Below, piece by piece: positions 16,285 to 25,691 of a stretch of DNA of 64,000 bases. The translations under genes were made by a program, and so were the position numbers. Under the pieces are notes generated by a model that searched no databases, was not told the DNA's origin, and saw only the letters and a list, made by a program, of their open reading frames with translations. How positions within the stretch are numbered: the first letter of the stretch is position 1; every line of letters starts with the position of its first letter. Source of the DNA: JACMLD01 sp039916305 (GTDB lineage Bacteria; Bacteroidota; Bacteroidia; Chitinophagales; Chitinophagaceae); contig JBDSLR010000015.1 in the NCBI GenBank assembly GCA_039916305.1, positions 310,001 to 374,000 on the forward strand. The letters are read 5' to 3'.

Positions 16285-19245
16285 TTAATCGTTAATCGTT
16301 TTTGCAGGAAAACGTGCCGTAGTTCCATCCTGTTTAATCGCCGTTATTTCAAATGAAACGGTATCACTTATGTTTGGTATTGCAATCTCAAACTCAAATG
16401 GGTAGGAGGGGTCAGATAACGTAGTCCATGTTTCATGCTGGTTTAACCGGTAACGGAGCCGGCATTCTTTCCACTCTTTTTCCGTTTTATTGCAAAAGGT
16501 GTAAAATACCGCCATTGCATTATCAGGTTGAATAATCATGGCTTTTGCACTGGCTGTGCTATCGTCCTGAGCAAGGAAGCTCAGGAACCTGTTTTTACTC
16601 ATCAATGCTCCGGGCTTTACAGGGGTAACCGTTGTATTGGTATTTGGACGAATGCCTTTAATCCGGATACAGGTATAAGCACCGGGGGGAAGCGTCATGG
16701 TCAGCATCCCATTTTTTATTGTCCTTTCAGTGCTTTTTCCATTGCTGGTATATTCTACCATTGTATAGGCCTGGTCCTGGTTCCAGGAAATAAAGTCCCG
16801 GTTTAAGCGGATGTGTTCTGTATTCAATTTTTTGGAAGTGTTCGCAAAAGCAATAAGAATATCCTGCCCGGTATAGCCCATCAGGTAATTGAACGCTATT
16901 CCGTCAGACTTTAGCGCATGGGGAGGCATCCATAACTGCACATTGCTGTTGCCCATTACGGTGCCTTTCTTTGCGCCATACACCTGGCTGGTTAAAAACG
17001 CATACCCGGGTGCAAAAGTGCCGGGGAAATCTATCTTCCCTTTTGAACGGTAGAAAAAATCAGATACAAGGAAGTCTACCAGTAAAGCCAGGTGTGGCCA
17101 AACGTGGTTATAAAAAATAGCATTGTATTTCACCTCATGGAATGGATGCATGGGATAGTCAGCCCGCTGGTAAATATCCGTATGGAGCGATGTAAAATAA
17201 TAGCCCGGGAAGTTAGCATAACGGCCAATGACGGCATTATAAGCTGCATCCCGCAACAGTGAATCCCCGGTATAATGTGCAAGGTGCAAGAGCCATGCTG
17301 CATGGTGTGCAAGCATGACTGGTCCAAAGGCATAAGTATTGGGCGCTTCAGGTAATAACCCGTTTAGTGAAGTCTGCCATGCGGGGATGTTCAGTTGAGC
17401 AACGAATGAGGTCTCGTTCATTTTTACAAACGGGGCGCCTTCCATTGCACTAACCCGGCGACCGGGAAATATGCCCTTTATTTCATTGTTTTTATTTACA
17501 GTAATGTTCGCTGCCGGTGGTGCGGGATTGCTTCTTGTCCAGAGTAAAAGCTGTTTTGCTCCTGTTGCAGCAGCACCTAAATACAAGGAATCTTTTGTTT
17601 CCAGGAATAATTCAAAAAGATCGTAGATCCGATACCCATAGTCAGTAGTAAATCCCGCTCCTTTATCCCTCAACCCCGGGGAATCAAAAAACGTGCGCGA
17701 ATAATTTTTGTACACTTCCTGCAGGTAGCTTTTTGCGCCGGCTTCTGCCGTCTGTAAGTCGGCCGCGTTGTGATAGAGCCTGTAACGTGCCAGGTAATCC
17801 TGCCAGCTACCCCCACCAGTTTGTGTACTCATATTCAATTGCCTGCTTTTGCCAAATAGCCGGTTTGCTTCTAACGCAAATGCAGGGGTATGGCCATTGG
17901 TTAATTCATCCAGTGCTGCCAGTTCACCAATATCTACGCAGGGACCGTTTAAAAAATGAGACGGTACCTGTGCTTGCCCCGCAGAATCGCTGGTGGAATA
18001 CAGGAATTTTTCCCGGCTCATAACGTATTCTATCATAGGTATTGCACGCCGCTTCATTATATCAGTGTTCCCGGTTAACAACGCAATACTTAAAGGATGA
18101 AGGGCCGAAACGTTCTTTACAGTACCTGGTACATCAAAACTGTAATCAGAGGCTTTCAGACTGGCATTCCACCCGCTGTATACATCGTTCATCGCAAAGC
18201 CGATCATGTTATCAATAGTCTGATTGAGTGAAACTGTCGCATTCTCCCTTTCTGACCGATATTTAAAAACGGAAGACAAAAGCCAGGAACTTCCTTGCTG
18301 CCAGTTACCGGGCTGATTGAAGTATACCAGCGAGATGGAGAAGGCGGCACCTTTGTTCAATGCTGATTGGGGGGAACCGGGTAACGGAGCATAGACAGAC
18401 GGTTGCGCCTTTCCTTCATTATTGCGAACAGCCATTCCAAAAAGGCTGTTTCCTTTTTCGCCATCTGATGGAAATACCGACCAAAATTTATTATCAGTCT
18501 TCCCGGCATTGTTCCATTGCGCGGCCAGGGCATACCGGTAGGGAATGCTGGACGGGGATACAGCCAGTCCTTCCGTATAACCATCATGGTTAGTGAATAC
18601 TGCCGCCGTGTTTGCATACGCTTCCTCGGTTAAAGCAAAGCGGCTGGGAAATCTTTTCCAGGACCAGGTGAGGGGTTGGTATACAAAATCCACTGATGAG
18701 GAATCCACTGTTGGCATACCGTCGAACCCTATTGAATAGTAACCATTTTTTAAGGCCTCCAATCCCATTTCAAATATAGGGGCCTGCTGGTCTTTGGTAA
18801 ACAGGATAGTGAGTGACACCCGGCCAAGTGGATTTTCAGGAAATGAAAATATAATTTTATTGCCGTTTATTTTGTAAGAGCGTGCTATCAAAGTCGTACT
18901 GCCCAGTTGCTGAATGTCCAATGTTTGACCGGCACCGGTTTTCCATGCCAGCACGCCGGGCTGCCCGTCCAGGGCACCGCCTGCCATGGATGGCTGATCT
19001 GCAGAATAAATTAATTGCAGTTTGGGAAGAATGGTTCTTTTCAAATTTCCTGCCTTATGTGTAACGGTAAAAGAGGGGGCAAGATCAAAATTGGCGACCG
19101 GTTGAACAGCAAAATATTTATTTTCAATAATGGGCTGGGCCGATGTAAGTTTTACATGCAGTAGTATGCACAGCAATAGCGCAAACGGCAGCAGCCGGCT
19201 GCATTTTGTAGCTGTTTTTTGATGGCGATGGCTCAATAACTGCAT
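16285..19245 (-). CDS. Large secreted protein of unrecognised family, candidate glycan-active enzyme
   Basis: I prefer the ATG at 19245 (986 residues; signal peptide after MQLLSHRHQKTATKC, ending HVKLTSAQ). A TTG at 19266 would add 7 residues and overlap the preceding gene. Residues about 25-330 look beta-rich (AGNLKRTILPKLQLIY, FSFPENPLGRVSLTILF). Residues about 340-730 are helix-rich with aromatic, tryptophan-dense turns (QTGGGSWQDYLARYRLYHN, MLAHHAAWLLHLAHYTG, FHEVKYNAIFYNHVWPHLALL), the texture of an alpha/alpha-toroid glycosidase or lyase. The final 200 residues are beta-rich again. I do not recognise the family or catalytic residues. Its place between a GH39-like enzyme and two esterases argues for a role in degrading the same glycan. 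Confidence 0.75.
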   Translation of the reverse strand: MQLLSHRHQKTATKCSRLLPFALLLCILLHVKLTSAQPIIENKYFAVQPVANFDLAPSFTVTHKAGNLKRTILPKLQLIYSADQPSMAGGALDGQPGVLAWKTGAGQTLDIQQLGSTTLIARSYKINGNKIIFSFPENPLGRVSLTILFTKDQQAPIFEMGLEALKNGYYSIGFDGMPTVDSSSVDFVYQPLTWSWKRFPSRFALTEEAYANTAAVFTNHDGYTEGLAVSPSSIPYRYALAAQWNNAGKTDNKFWSVFPSDGEKGNSLFGMAVRNNEGKAQPSVYAPLPGSPQSALNKGAAFSISLVYFNQPGNWQQGSSWLLSSVFKYRSERENATVSLNQTIDNMIGFAMNDVYSGWNASLKASDYSFDVPGTVKNVSALHPLSIALLTGNTDIMKRRAIPMIEYVMSREKFLYSTSDSAGQAQVPSHFLNGPCVDIGELAALDELTNGHTPAFALEANRLFGKSRQLNMSTQTGGGSWQDYLARYRLYHNAADLQTAEAGAKSYLQEVYKNYSRTFFDSPGLRDKGAGFTTDYGYRIYDLFELFLETKDSLYLGAAATGAKQLLLWTRSNPAPPAANITVNKNNEIKGIFPGRRVSAMEGAPFVKMNETSFVAQLNIPAWQTSLNGLLPEAPNTYAFGPVMLAHHAAWLLHLAHYTGDSLLRDAAYNAVIGRYANFPGYYFTSLHTDIYQRADYPMHPFHEVKYNAIFYNHVWPHLALLVDFLVSDFFYRSKGKIDFPGTFAPGYAFLTSQVYGAKKGTVMGNSNVQLWMPPHALKSDGIAFNYLMGYTGQDILIAFANTSKKLNTEHIRLNRDFISWNQDQAYTMVEYTSNGKSTERTIKNGMLTMTLPPGAYTCIRIKGIRPNTNTTVTPVKPGALMSKNRFLSFLAQDDSTASAKAMIIQPDNAMAVFYTFCNKTEKEWKECRLRYRLNQHETWTTLSDPSYPFEFEIAIPNISDTVSFEITAIKQDGTTARFPAKTIND

Positions 19246-19262
19246 GCTCAAAAAAATTAGGT

Positions 19263-21653
19263 TCAAAAATTACGCACTGGTTCAATTTCTATCAGGCGCA
19301 TTCCATACGCATCAACAGCAACGGACATATCCAGTGTTGTTTTGTCTGACAGCATTGTACGCGTTTCAATATTTATTTCATTCAATTGTTTCACTTCTTC
19401 CGGAGTAAAAACCTTTTCATACCGGTCTGCTCCTCTTGTTAAAGGAAGGGTCTGGTATTTGTCCTGCGACAGTATTTTCTTTATGACGGTGTCTTCCGGG
19501 CTTGTGTACCATTGCCTTATTCTTAACGCGGTATTCCGGAAGTTAGCAGGCAGATTATTTAACTGTAATTGAATAGCAGGATAATCCAGCGGCCCCGCCT
19601 TGCTATAAAAAATAGAGGGCGATACACAGTAGACAAGTATGCTTATTTTTTTGTTTTCTTTTGTGGCCATAGCATGGAGACCATAACCGTTTTCATCCAC
19701 TGGCGATGCCTGCACCGGGATAGCCATACTCCCCAGCCTGCTTCTAAGCAACAAACCTTTGCCATAGGCAGACAGGATATTTTGCTGACCGTAGGTGAGT
19801 AACGCAAAATGCCATCCGGCACCGCTCACGGGCACAAAATGTGCTTTTTCATTTTCATAATATTCCTGCAGTGCAGCACTGAAATTGGCCATTGCGGCCT
19901 CCTTTTTCATGGCACCCTGCAAATCACTTAAATCTTCAATGGTAGAAGGTTCCGCCAAACCCATTTCATCTACAATCACCGGAAGATGCGGATCCAGGTG
20001 GTTAAGCGTAAGCAATTTTTGCAGGCTGTCGGCAACACCCTTTCCCATAGATGGGTAATTGCCTGGAAAAAGGTAACTGTGCCATGTCAGGTAATCCAAT
20101 CTTTTTTTTGCTGAAGTATCATCCTGGTATCGCCGGAGAAATCCGTTAATGAAGGCCCAGCGCGTATTGGGATTATTGCAGCCCAGCCCGGCAACGGTCA
20201 GCAGATCATTGCTTGGTTGCCGTTCGTTAAACGCGGCTACTGCTTCGTACACACATTTAAAAAATGCATAGTGTGCGTCTGCCAGCGCTTCTGTGTTGGC
20301 AATATTATCCAGCTCATAGGGCATCTGAATAATTCTTAATGCAGGACAAACTTTTTTTGCAAAACGGAGCGTAGTAATATATCCTTCGCGTATTGACTTC
20401 CATTCTGCGCCCGGAATACCTGCTGCCGGAAGCGGTAAGCGGCCCATTTGACTGTATTGCTTATACAATTTTGTAATGGGTGAAATTTGAAGATCCAACA
20501 TGACCGTATCGCTACTGGCCGCCGCTACTTCCAGCCATTGCTTTAAATAAGTTGCCTGCGCAGGATCCATGTGGGATGGATCTTCCATTTTCCATGGAAG
20601 GTAATGGTGCTGGTAACGAAAAAGGGAAAACCTTTTTCCGGTAGCAGCAGTAACAGCAGTGGCCATATTTTTCATTTGACCGGAAGGTGATCCAAATTGG
20701 AAATCTTTGACGGGGTTACCGGAATAAGCCATAACGCGCAGCTCACCCTTATCCCGCGGTTTGGCAGGAATGCCACAGTCTATTTCAATGCTGGCTTGCT
20801 GCTGTAATTTTTCAGTTAAAGCAGCCGTGGTTTTATTCCACCCCCTCAGCTTCCTGTCGTGATTTTCCATCACTGCAGCTATAACGGATACGGAGAGGGG
20901 CGTAGCTGTCAGGTAAGGATCAGTTTTGGACAGATCGCTGTAAACAGCGCCAAGCACCAGGCTCGATTCAACATCCATTTGCTGGGTAACAGAACTAAAA
21001 CTAAACTCCATTTTGTTGCCATAATCTACCATTTGAGGATAAACCCGTACATGCATCATTCCTGACAGCGATACCAGTGGTTTATTGCTGGTACTACCTG
21101 TTATCTTCTGCCCAATAAAAGTAATCTTAAACATGCCGCCTGTAAAAGAGGTTTGCAATTCCGGGCGCAGTTTACAAACAATGGTTTCCTCTTCTCTTCC
21201 TTTTATATGCAGGGCGAACGCGATGGCTTCTTCTGAACCGATACTGTATTGAAACGGAATTAAAAATGACACGGGCATGCCGGCCGCTGTTAATGGAATT
21301 ACACTGCTGATACATTTTACTTCTCGTGCATAGGGTGACCCGCCCCTGAATAAAAGCGGAACACCCTGTACAATGCTGTCAACGCTGTTTGTATAGGCTT
21401 GTGACCAGAGTGTACCATCGTACCAGCCAAATTTTCCCCGCGCGGCATCCTGCTGTGCCTGGATTGAAGTATCAGGCATCGGAAATTCACTATAACCATA
21501 GCGCCATTTAAAAATGATATGCTCGTCACCACGGTAATATTTTTGCGCCACGGCCTGGGCAGATACCATATCCGGACCCAGTCTAATGCAAAGCAATAAG
21601 GCCATCAACCATTTTACTTTACCCGTTTGCTGTATGCGTATGTTAAGTACCAT
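19263..21653 (-). CDS. Secreted GH39-like clan GH-A glycosidase
   Basis: The protein has 796 residues with a signal peptide (about 1-33, ending MVSAQ). An N-terminal beta-rich part (about 35-300) precedes a TIM-barrel region (about 305-640). Candidate catalytic residues are Glu447 in QMPYELDN (strand 4 acid/base position, with the usual NE replaced by YE) and Glu563 in PVIVDEMGLAEPS (strand 7 nucleophile). TWHSYLFPG near 523-531 resembles the conserved TxHxY of GH39 enzymes. A C-terminal beta domain follows. A retaining exo-glycosidase (xylosidase- or iduronidase-like) is the best reading, but divergence is high and the family should be treated as provisional. Its stop lies 17 bases before the ATG of the next gene, and its start is 28 bases after the symporter gene. 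Confidence 0.7.
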   Translation of the reverse strand: MVLNIRIQQTGKVKWLMALLLCIRLGPDMVSAQAVAQKYYRGDEHIIFKWRYGYSEFPMPDTSIQAQQDAARGKFGWYDGTLWSQAYTNSVDSIVQGVPLLFRGGSPYAREVKCISSVIPLTAAGMPVSFLIPFQYSIGSEEAIAFALHIKGREEETIVCKLRPELQTSFTGGMFKITFIGQKITGSTSNKPLVSLSGMMHVRVYPQMVDYGNKMEFSFSSVTQQMDVESSLVLGAVYSDLSKTDPYLTATPLSVSVIAAVMENHDRKLRGWNKTTAALTEKLQQQASIEIDCGIPAKPRDKGELRVMAYSGNPVKDFQFGSPSGQMKNMATAVTAATGKRFSLFRYQHHYLPWKMEDPSHMDPAQATYLKQWLEVAAASSDTVMLDLQISPITKLYKQYSQMGRLPLPAAGIPGAEWKSIREGYITTLRFAKKVCPALRIIQMPYELDNIANTEALADAHYAFFKCVYEAVAAFNERQPSNDLLTVAGLGCNNPNTRWAFINGFLRRYQDDTSAKKRLDYLTWHSYLFPGNYPSMGKGVADSLQKLLTLNHLDPHLPVIVDEMGLAEPSTIEDLSDLQGAMKKEAAMANFSAALQEYYENEKAHFVPVSGAGWHFALLTYGQQNILSAYGKGLLLRSRLGSMAIPVQASPVDENGYGLHAMATKENKKISILVYCVSPSIFYSKAGPLDYPAIQLQLNNLPANFRNTALRIRQWYTSPEDTVIKKILSQDKYQTLPLTRGADRYEKVFTPEEVKQLNEINIETRTMLSDKTTLDMSVAVDAYGMRLIEIEPVRNF

Positions 21654-21681
21654 CAGGAATTTAAAAATTTATGTCATTTTT

Positions 21682-23361
21682 TTACAGTGATTCAGATTCA
21701 GTATGTGTTTCTTTACCGGCCCGCAATTGCTGGCTGATAAGAATAGCAGCCGCTACAACTACAATAATTATCCCTACCACGAATGCTACCATGCCGTCCT
21801 TCGCCACAAATCCCAACACGCTGATGCCCAGTCCTACAACCAGCGTACTCAGCGCAATCACTTTTATACCAAAAATGTTTTGCTGTGCTGCAGCATTATT
21901 CCTGGATGCTGCTGTTCCGTTGGCAGCAATCTGCAGCCAGGGAATTTCACGTTTTGAAAAATACCCAATGATTTCAAAAATAATCAATAGCAGGATCGGG
22001 AAGCCCACGCCCAATAAAGTTTCGCCGGTCCGGGAAAGCGTGATGGACAGTAAAGACGGACTGACCGCTTTGAAAAACAGGCTTACCAGCAGCGAAACAA
22101 CAGAAATAAATATCAGCGAAAAGGAGTTTTGTCTTTTTGAAAAGAGCGAATATATAACCGGCGCGAATAAGCTGCCGCCCGCAATAGCCGCGGTGCTGAG
22201 TACCACTTCTACTATACCTCCGGCTGCAGGAACCAGTATGGCTAAAAAAATAGTGCCTGTGCCAAACAGTACGGTAAATAGTCTTGCCACCAGTATGGTT
22301 CTTTTTTCTGAGCTTTTCTTGAAAAAAATATCTTTATAAATGTCCTGCGCAAAAATAATGGCCGCGGTATTGATGGTCGTGTTTGCTTTACTGGCGGTGG
22401 CCGCTATCATCCCTGAAAGTACCAGCCCTATGAGGCCTGCAGGCAATACTTTCTGACACAGCATCATATAAGCGCCTTCGGCTTCTGTACCTGCAAGGCC
22501 GGGATTGATAACCCGGTAGATCATGGGGGGCAGCATCCAGATAACCGGCGCTACCAGGTAGAGTGCTGCAAATAAATAAGCTACTTTTTTTGCATTGCGT
22601 ACTGTGGAAACTGAAGTATAACGCTGCACATAGCTCCAGTTTCCTGCAACATACACTACCTGGTATATAAAAAACGACAACATAAACCCGATGCTGTACT
22701 CTTCATTAAATGGCTTAAAAAAATCGGGGGGTGCCTTTTGAAAGAAATTGCCGATGCCGTTTATTTCAGCAAGCGACAATGGTATGATGATGATAACTGA
22801 TGCTGAAAGAATAACAAACTGTACCACATCAGTAGCGAGTACGCCCCACAGTCCGCCACCGGTTGTATAGATGATAATGGTAACGCCAATGGCTATGATG
22901 CAGGCTTCCAGTGAAAAAGGGGTGGCTACGTATACAATTTTACCTACTGCATAAAGGATTGCAGCAGTACTTACCAGGCTATATAAAAGCACCATGTAGC
23001 TATAATATTGCTTTGCGCCTTTTCCAAACCTTTTCCCCAAATATTCAGCTGCAGTGGCCGCCCCCGTTTTTTTCCAGCGCCCTGCTATAAAAATAGCAGT
23101 AACAAAGCCACTCAGGCACATCGTAAACTGGATGGCATTCGCTACCAGCCCATACCGGTAGGCAATCGATCCCCATACTACAAACGTGGCAGCGGAAAAA
23201 TATGAAATGAAAAGCGAAAGGCTGTTGATCCACCAGGGCGTTTGGCCGCCAGCCTCAAAAAATGATTTGGAACTTTTGCTGCTTTGAACTGTAAAAACCA
23301 ACCCGATGAGTACCATGAGTACGGCAAAAACGCTCATTACCCCGAAATCCAGTTTAGTCAT
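21682..23361 (-). CDS. Sodium/solute symporter (SSS family)
   Basis: This 559-residue polytopic inner-membrane protein has about 13-14 hydrophobic segments. It shows the layout of the SSS family (SGLT, PutP, NanT-type): an early GGQTPWWINSLSLFISYFSA segment, then SFFIYQVVYVAGNWSYVQRY and LSGMIAATASKANTTINTAA, the conserved serine/threonine-rich sodium-site helix. It should bring a sugar or sugar acid into the cytoplasm with Na+. It ends 28 bases before the GH39-like gene and starts 6 bases after the FAD oxidoreductase, inside the operon. Presence of an SSS carrier rather than an MFS one suggests an acidic or otherwise unusual monosaccharide as the product, which is inference. Confidence 0.92.
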   Translation of the reverse strand: MTKLDFGVMSVFAVLMVLIGLVFTVQSSKSSKSFFEAGGQTPWWINSLSLFISYFSAATFVVWGSIAYRYGLVANAIQFTMCLSGFVTAIFIAGRWKKTGAATAAEYLGKRFGKGAKQYYSYMVLLYSLVSTAAILYAVGKIVYVATPFSLEACIIAIGVTIIIYTTGGGLWGVLATDVVQFVILSASVIIIIPLSLAEINGIGNFFQKAPPDFFKPFNEEYSIGFMLSFFIYQVVYVAGNWSYVQRYTSVSTVRNAKKVAYLFAALYLVAPVIWMLPPMIYRVINPGLAGTEAEGAYMMLCQKVLPAGLIGLVLSGMIAATASKANTTINTAAIIFAQDIYKDIFFKKSSEKRTILVARLFTVLFGTGTIFLAILVPAAGGIVEVVLSTAAIAGGSLFAPVIYSLFSKRQNSFSLIFISVVSLLVSLFFKAVSPSLLSITLSRTGETLLGVGFPILLLIIFEIIGYFSKREIPWLQIAANGTAASRNNAAAQQNIFGIKVIALSTLVVGLGISVLGFVAKDGMVAFVVGIIIVVVAAAILISQQLRAGKETHTESESL

Positions 23362-23367
23362 ACGCTT

Positions 23368-25638
23368 TTAATAACATCTTATCTCAAAAATAGCTGCAGG
23401 AATGTTTGCAGCAGGATGTTCACATTTTACTACTACCATATCCGTTAGCAGTGGTTCTTCCAATTCAATGGTATTGCGTGTTTGATGATTGTTATTTACA
23501 TCTTTGACCAACCTGCCGCCGGACGCATAAATTTGGTAGTTCCTGATACAGAATGGCATCACGTTTTCAGGATGCTGCATTAATACAGATTCCATTGGAT
23601 GATCCATGTCTGTATCAAAGGTCAATATAATGGTTTGGATTGTTACAGGTTGAGGCCACCCGATTACCAGCTGCGGAGATGGATCGGTCAGTGCCGCTGC
23701 CCACGCATTCGCGCAAAGATAAGGCCTGGCATACCCGTTTTTTATATTTGCTGCTGCATACGTAAATAGCGGTTGCGAAAAATTAATCGCCATGTTTTCG
23801 CCTGCCGGTCTTCGCCTGGGCGTCCAAAACTCAAACGCATCCACGCCAATATCTTCGGGCGGTGTTTGGGTACCGGTATTGGAAACTGCCTTGTTCTTAG
23901 TTTGAAAAAGTGATAACAAACCGGTAATTCTTGCATCGGACAAGCAGGCAGACACCTGTTCGTTTTTTCTGCAAATGAGAAATAAATACTGGCTTTCCGA
24001 AATTATCGTTTGCCATTTTAATTCAATACAATTGCGGCCCGGTTCCAATGCAAGTGTTTGCTCTTCCAACAGCAGGTCGGGCGTATAACTCCCGGTTCGG
24101 CTGGAGATGGCGAGCTGAACCTGCAGGTTGGTTTTTTCCTTCGCTTCCAGGTGAAAACGCATTTGTGGTAATGCACCCGGCAACACAGGCAGCAACTGTG
24201 CCATCCCGTTATCCAGTGAATACAGTCTGCCGGTTGCAGGCATTGTCAGCAGGTTGTATTCACTGGATGCACTGACAGTTGCCTGGCTTACCAATTCGGC
24301 TTTATCTTTCATGCTTACGCCGGGTATAAACTGGCCAGCTTTTAACAACCGCTGTTGTAGCAGGCCAATAACATTCATTACTTCTGCGGGCAACAGTTTT
24401 TGCTCTGTTGCAATGGCCGCGGCCATCGCAACAGCCTGGGCGTTGCAGGCAGAAGTACCCATTACCCTGGTAGAAGCAAATGCAACATGCGATGCACTGA
24501 TAATCCTGCCCGTTAAAAAAAGATTCGCCATGTTTTTGCTGTACATACAGCGATAGGGGATGGAATACACCCCTTTGCTGTGCCATTGATTGCAGCCGGG
24601 CAGCTCGCTGAAAACGCCATCGCTGGGATGCAGGTCTATTGACCAGCCTCCAAAGGAAACGGCATCGGGATGTATGCGTTGTTCAACAATGTCCTGCTGT
24701 ACCAGCATGTAGTCCCCGCAAAATCTGCGGCTCTCCCTTTTGCCGGGTATCATGCCCACCCACTCCAGCGTATAAGTCGAAGCTTCCGGAAACTTGCCGG
24801 AATTCTTGATGTAATTCCATACTGCGTAGACAACCCGCCATAGTTCCCATTTTATTTTTTCCGTATCCTTTACCGTATCCAGCCTTCCACCATATTCTAT
24901 CCACCATAGTTTGCAACCCTGGTCCTGGAGGTTAAATGATTTATACCGCGGGATGGTTGTGATATCGGCCAATGCAAAAGAGGGAGCTGTATATTCAACG
25001 GGCCGGCCGGTATCTTTTGAATAGAAGTAGAGGCTATGCCCAAGCAATTCTCCATAAGCCGTGGAGGGTGCAAATTTTTCATTGAATTCTTCCCGGGATT
25101 CTGCACCCATTCTAAACGAGGCGCCGGAAAGAAATGCGATGATACCATCGCCGGAAGCATCGCAAAAAAGGGCCGCTCTGAATGTATATACTGTCTGGTT
25201 CTGGCTGCAGTAGCCTGTAACAGCGCTAATTTTATCAGGCCCTTCTTTTTTTACCTCGTACACGGCTGTATTCAGGTAAAGGCTGATACTTTTTTCTTCT
25301 GTTATTTTTTCAAGTAAGATCGAATCGAAAATCACCGGGTTGCCCTCCCGGTTCCGGTAGGTGTTCTCTACCAGGATTTCATCAATAACACCACCTTCCC
25401 TTGCCCAGCGGTTGTTATTGCCCATGTGCGAGGTGGCGCCGAGGATCCATAGCCTTACTTCACTGGATGCGTTGCCGCCCAGTACGGGCCGGTCCTGCAC
25501 CAGTATCACTTTCAATCCTTCTCTTGCAGCTGTGATGGCACAGCACACGCCACTGAGTCCACCACCCACTATTACCAGGTCTGCATTCTCCTGTGCTGTA
25601 AAAAGACTTCGTGAACTGCCGCCTTCATTGATTACCAT
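23368..25638 (-). CDS. FAD-dependent oxidoreductase with C-terminal discoidin-like domain
   Basis: The 756-residue protein has no signal peptide, so it should be cytoplasmic, although N-terminal residues 1-18 are loosely hydrophilic. The FAD-binding Rossmann motif is DLVIVGGGLSGVCCA (about 20-34). RPVLGGNASSEVRLWILGA and SGDGIIAFLSGA are characteristic of the FAD_oxidored family (pfam12831) often found in polysaccharide loci. Residues about 470-756 are beta-rich, with IELKWQTII and QPVTIQTIILTFDTD, like an F5/8 (discoidin) carbohydrate-binding fold. This family was historically mislabelled xanthan lyase. It probably oxidises a sugar derived from the imported glycan. It lies 53 bases after the SusD stop and 6 bases before the symporter gene. 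Confidence 0.85.
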   Translation of the reverse strand: MVINEGGSSRSLFTAQENADLVIVGGGLSGVCCAITAAREGLKVILVQDRPVLGGNASSEVRLWILGATSHMGNNNRWAREGGVIDEILVENTYRNREGNPVIFDSILLEKITEEKSISLYLNTAVYEVKKEGPDKISAVTGYCSQNQTVYTFRAALFCDASGDGIIAFLSGASFRMGAESREEFNEKFAPSTAYGELLGHSLYFYSKDTGRPVEYTAPSFALADITTIPRYKSFNLQDQGCKLWWIEYGGRLDTVKDTEKIKWELWRVVYAVWNYIKNSGKFPEASTYTLEWVGMIPGKRESRRFCGDYMLVQQDIVEQRIHPDAVSFGGWSIDLHPSDGVFSELPGCNQWHSKGVYSIPYRCMYSKNMANLFLTGRIISASHVAFASTRVMGTSACNAQAVAMAAAIATEQKLLPAEVMNVIGLLQQRLLKAGQFIPGVSMKDKAELVSQATVSASSEYNLLTMPATGRLYSLDNGMAQLLPVLPGALPQMRFHLEAKEKTNLQVQLAISSRTGSYTPDLLLEEQTLALEPGRNCIELKWQTIISESQYLFLICRKNEQVSACLSDARITGLLSLFQTKNKAVSNTGTQTPPEDIGVDAFEFWTPRRRPAGENMAINFSQPLFTYAAANIKNGYARPYLCANAWAAALTDPSPQLVIGWPQPVTIQTIILTFDTDMDHPMESVLMQHPENVMPFCIRNYQIYASGGRLVKDVNNNHQTRNTIELEEPLLTDMVVVKCEHPAANIPAAIFEIRCY

Positions 25639-25691
25639 GCCTGTGTACTTAACAATATTATAATGTAAGCTATGTGATAGAAACCAGGTTG

